This document shows positions 13,022 to 13,948 of a DNA stretch of 13,948 bases, in pieces. A program made the position numbers and the translations under genes. Under the pieces are notes generated by a model. The model ran no database searches. It was not told where the DNA came from and saw only the letters and a list, made by a program, of their open reading frames with translations. Source of the stretch: an uncultured archaeon (GTDB lineage Archaea; Thermoproteota; CALKCG01; B24); contig CALKCG010000065.1 of the NCBI GenBank assembly GCA_938082915.1, forward strand, positions 1 through 13,948, written 5' to 3'. Positions within the stretch are counted from its first letter, which is position 1, and the number at the start of each line of letters is the position of its first letter.

Positions 13022-13696
13022 TTAAATAAATTTAGGTGGTGTTCTGAATGGAATCCTTTCCTGTTGTTTGATCGATGGCTTTTCCCGCGATCCACCGATA
13101 AACTTTAGAAAGTTATCATACGCCTGTATGTAGATTTTTCGAGCCGTTTTGAGAAGTCCGCCCCAGTGATATACTCTTTCACGGTTTCGGGGTCGTAGAT
13201 GTTAGTTTTCCTCATTAATTTCTTCAAGCGACAGACATACGATTCAATTGTTTCTTTAGCCATCCCTTGCTTCATCAACCATAGTCCGAATCTCGAAGGT
13301 GTCTTGAGACGCTGTGCCCTCCGCAGGCCCTTTTACGCTTTTAAAGGGCTTCTCCATTACCAAACCTTCCATCTCAGACCTAGAGCCTACACTACCTGGG
13401 TCCTCATCTCCACCATTATGGTGATGGCTGGAAATATTTAAACCCTACCCTCCATCATCAATGAACGCCCTCCTCCTTGAATTCGGATCCGTAAACTTGT
13501 GGTAGCATTCTCCACACTGGTAAACCTGCACCTTAGAACCGTCTCTAGGCCTTCTAAAGCCCGAACGCCAGATCCTAGTGGAGCCGCACTCTGGGCAGCT
13601 CAGCCGGTCCCCTATGGGAGCTTTACGCTCATCCCGAGGACCGGTAGAGCCATTCCAAACATCTACTGGGTTCTTCCTTGAAACGTCTACGCTCAT
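13022..13696 (-). pseudogene. decayed zinc-ribbon tyrosine recombinase (integrase) remnant
   Basis: An intact-looking 83-codon frame (13696-13445) begins MSVDVSRKNPVDVWNG and contains a zinc ribbon, CPECGSTRIWRSGFRR then CGECYHKFTDPNSRR, as found at the N-terminus of archaeal zinc-ribbon integrases. After a TAG at 13445-13447 the same frame runs on to a TAA at 13256-13258. The core-binding part continues in another frame (about 13310-13150): FGLWLMKQGMAKETIESYV and YDPETVKEYITGADFS. It then returns to the first frame (about 13155-13022) with ARKIYIQAYDNFLKFIGG and QQERIPFRTPPKFI before a stop. The catalytic domain with the R-HxxR-Y residues is absent. One stop, two compensating frameshifts and a 3' truncation make this a pseudogene. 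The family assignment rests on the remembered pattern of archaeal integrases. Confidence 0.75.
13445..13696 (-). CDS. zinc-ribbon ORF, surviving N-terminal piece of the integrase remnant
   Basis: The 83-residue frame could still make a free zinc-ribbon peptide with two CxxC pairs (CPEC about residues 34-37 and CGEC about 55-58) separated by a basic GFRRPRDGSK loop, typical of DNA-binding ribbons in transposase and integrase N-termini. Its ATG overlaps the stop of the upstream ORF as ATGA, indicating translational coupling. Bases 13561-13620 inside it contain 40 G or C out of 60, clearly richer than the genes to the left. It is more likely a fragment than a functional gene, but a stand-alone zinc-ribbon protein is not excluded. 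Confidence 0.5.
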   Translation of the reverse strand: MSVDVSRKNPVDVWNGSTGPRDERKAPIGDRLSCPECGSTRIWRSGFRRPRDGSKVQVYQCGECYHKFTDPNSRRRAFIDDGG

Positions 13697-13948
13697 TTAT
13701 ACTCCTCCCTAAGTGCTGGCCTTTTCATCGGCTCTTCGCGTTCACGTCTAACCCATTCAAACCTAGGGTCTATGGATGCCATGCCCTCCAAGACAGGGCA
13801 ATTCCTACATGCCATCAGACGCTGAAGCTTAAATCCTCTTACGATATTGTACCTCCTTAGACAGTTTATGCAGAAGCGTTTGACAAATGTATGGACGACC
13901 TTCCCGATTCTAGGATGGTACTTCCTAAACCCTCTATGAGGGATAGAT
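13693..13948 (-). CDS. four-cysteine protein of unknown function, C-terminal part (runs off the window)
   Basis: The minus strand is open from the window edge to the TGA at 13693-13695, giving at least 84 residues. The visible part is strongly basic and has two cysteine pairs, RFCINCLRRY (C26, C29 of the visible part) and LMACRNCPVL (C47, C50), separated by 17 residues, so a zinc-binding knuckle is likely. The tail after it (IDPRFEWVRREREEPMKRP) is charged and probably helical. The stop codon overlaps the ATG of the zinc-ribbon integrase fragment (ATGA), so the two were probably translated together and belong to the same mobile element. I do not recognise the family. The start lies outside the window, although an internal ATG at the second cysteine pair exists. 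Confidence 0.55.
   Translation of the reverse strand, partial: SIPHRGFRKYHPRIGKVVHTFVKRFCINCLRRYNIVRGFKLQRLMACRNCPVLEGMASIDPRFEWVRREREEPMKRPALREEYK

Noticed and set aside
13256..13447. The TAG at 13445-13447 as a pyrrolysine or read-through codon in the integrase
   Set aside because: The same frame meets another stop (TAA at 13256-13258) and the homologous sequence moves to a different frame, so decay explains it better.
1..13948. CRISPR array, tRNA or rRNA gene
   Set aside because: No regularly spaced direct repeats and no tRNA or rRNA signature seen on reading the non-coding gaps on both strands.

Overview
The window is archaeal chromosomal DNA. Evidence: an archaemetzincin tail, an archaeal-type ATP-dependent DNA ligase, an aspartate carbamoyltransferase regulatory chain, a radical SAM protein resembling tetraether lipid synthase (Tes), a PaREP1 protein, TATA boxes at leaderless or short-leader spacing, and T-run terminators. 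PaREP1 and the overall mix suggest a thermophilic member of the TACK group (Thermoproteota or Bathyarchaeia-like), but the exact lineage cannot be fixed from this sequence.

Layout. Bases 1-802 hold the 3' end of an archaemetzincin gene, then a MIP18/DUF59 protein and a small ferredoxin, probably co-transcribed from a TATA box beside the archaemetzincin stop. Bases 872-2549 hold ribose-5-phosphate isomerase A and a PfkB-family sugar kinase, a likely two-gene operon. A 347-base AT-rich gap follows. A PaREP1/HEPN-like gene and the DNA ligase lie on the minus strand (2897-5252). Divergent from the ligase are a glycerophosphodiester phosphodiesterase and the Tes-like radical SAM gene (5392-9285).

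The radical SAM gene is the most striking locus. A 537-residue intein with an intact-looking LAGLIDADG endonuclease (6478-8088) sits exactly before the first cysteine of the radical SAM CxxxCxxC motif. That cluster cysteine is therefore also the splicing +1 nucleophile. A lipid-headgroup hydrolase directly upstream makes this a plausible membrane-lipid neighbourhood.

Downstream are a conserved-looking protein of unknown function (9497-9925, minus), a pyrI gene without an adjacent pyrB, and, tail to tail with pyrI, a 756-residue winged-helix/ATP-cone/NrdD-like protein that appears to lack the glycyl-radical site. It may be a nucleotide-sensing regulator rather than a reductase.

The right end (13022-13948) is a decayed mobile-element fragment. 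A zinc-ribbon N-terminus and core-binding region of a tyrosine recombinase are broken by an in-frame stop and two compensating frameshifts, and the catalytic domain is missing. It is preceded through an ATGA overlap by a four-cysteine ORF that runs off the window. Part of this end is clearly richer in G+C than the rest.
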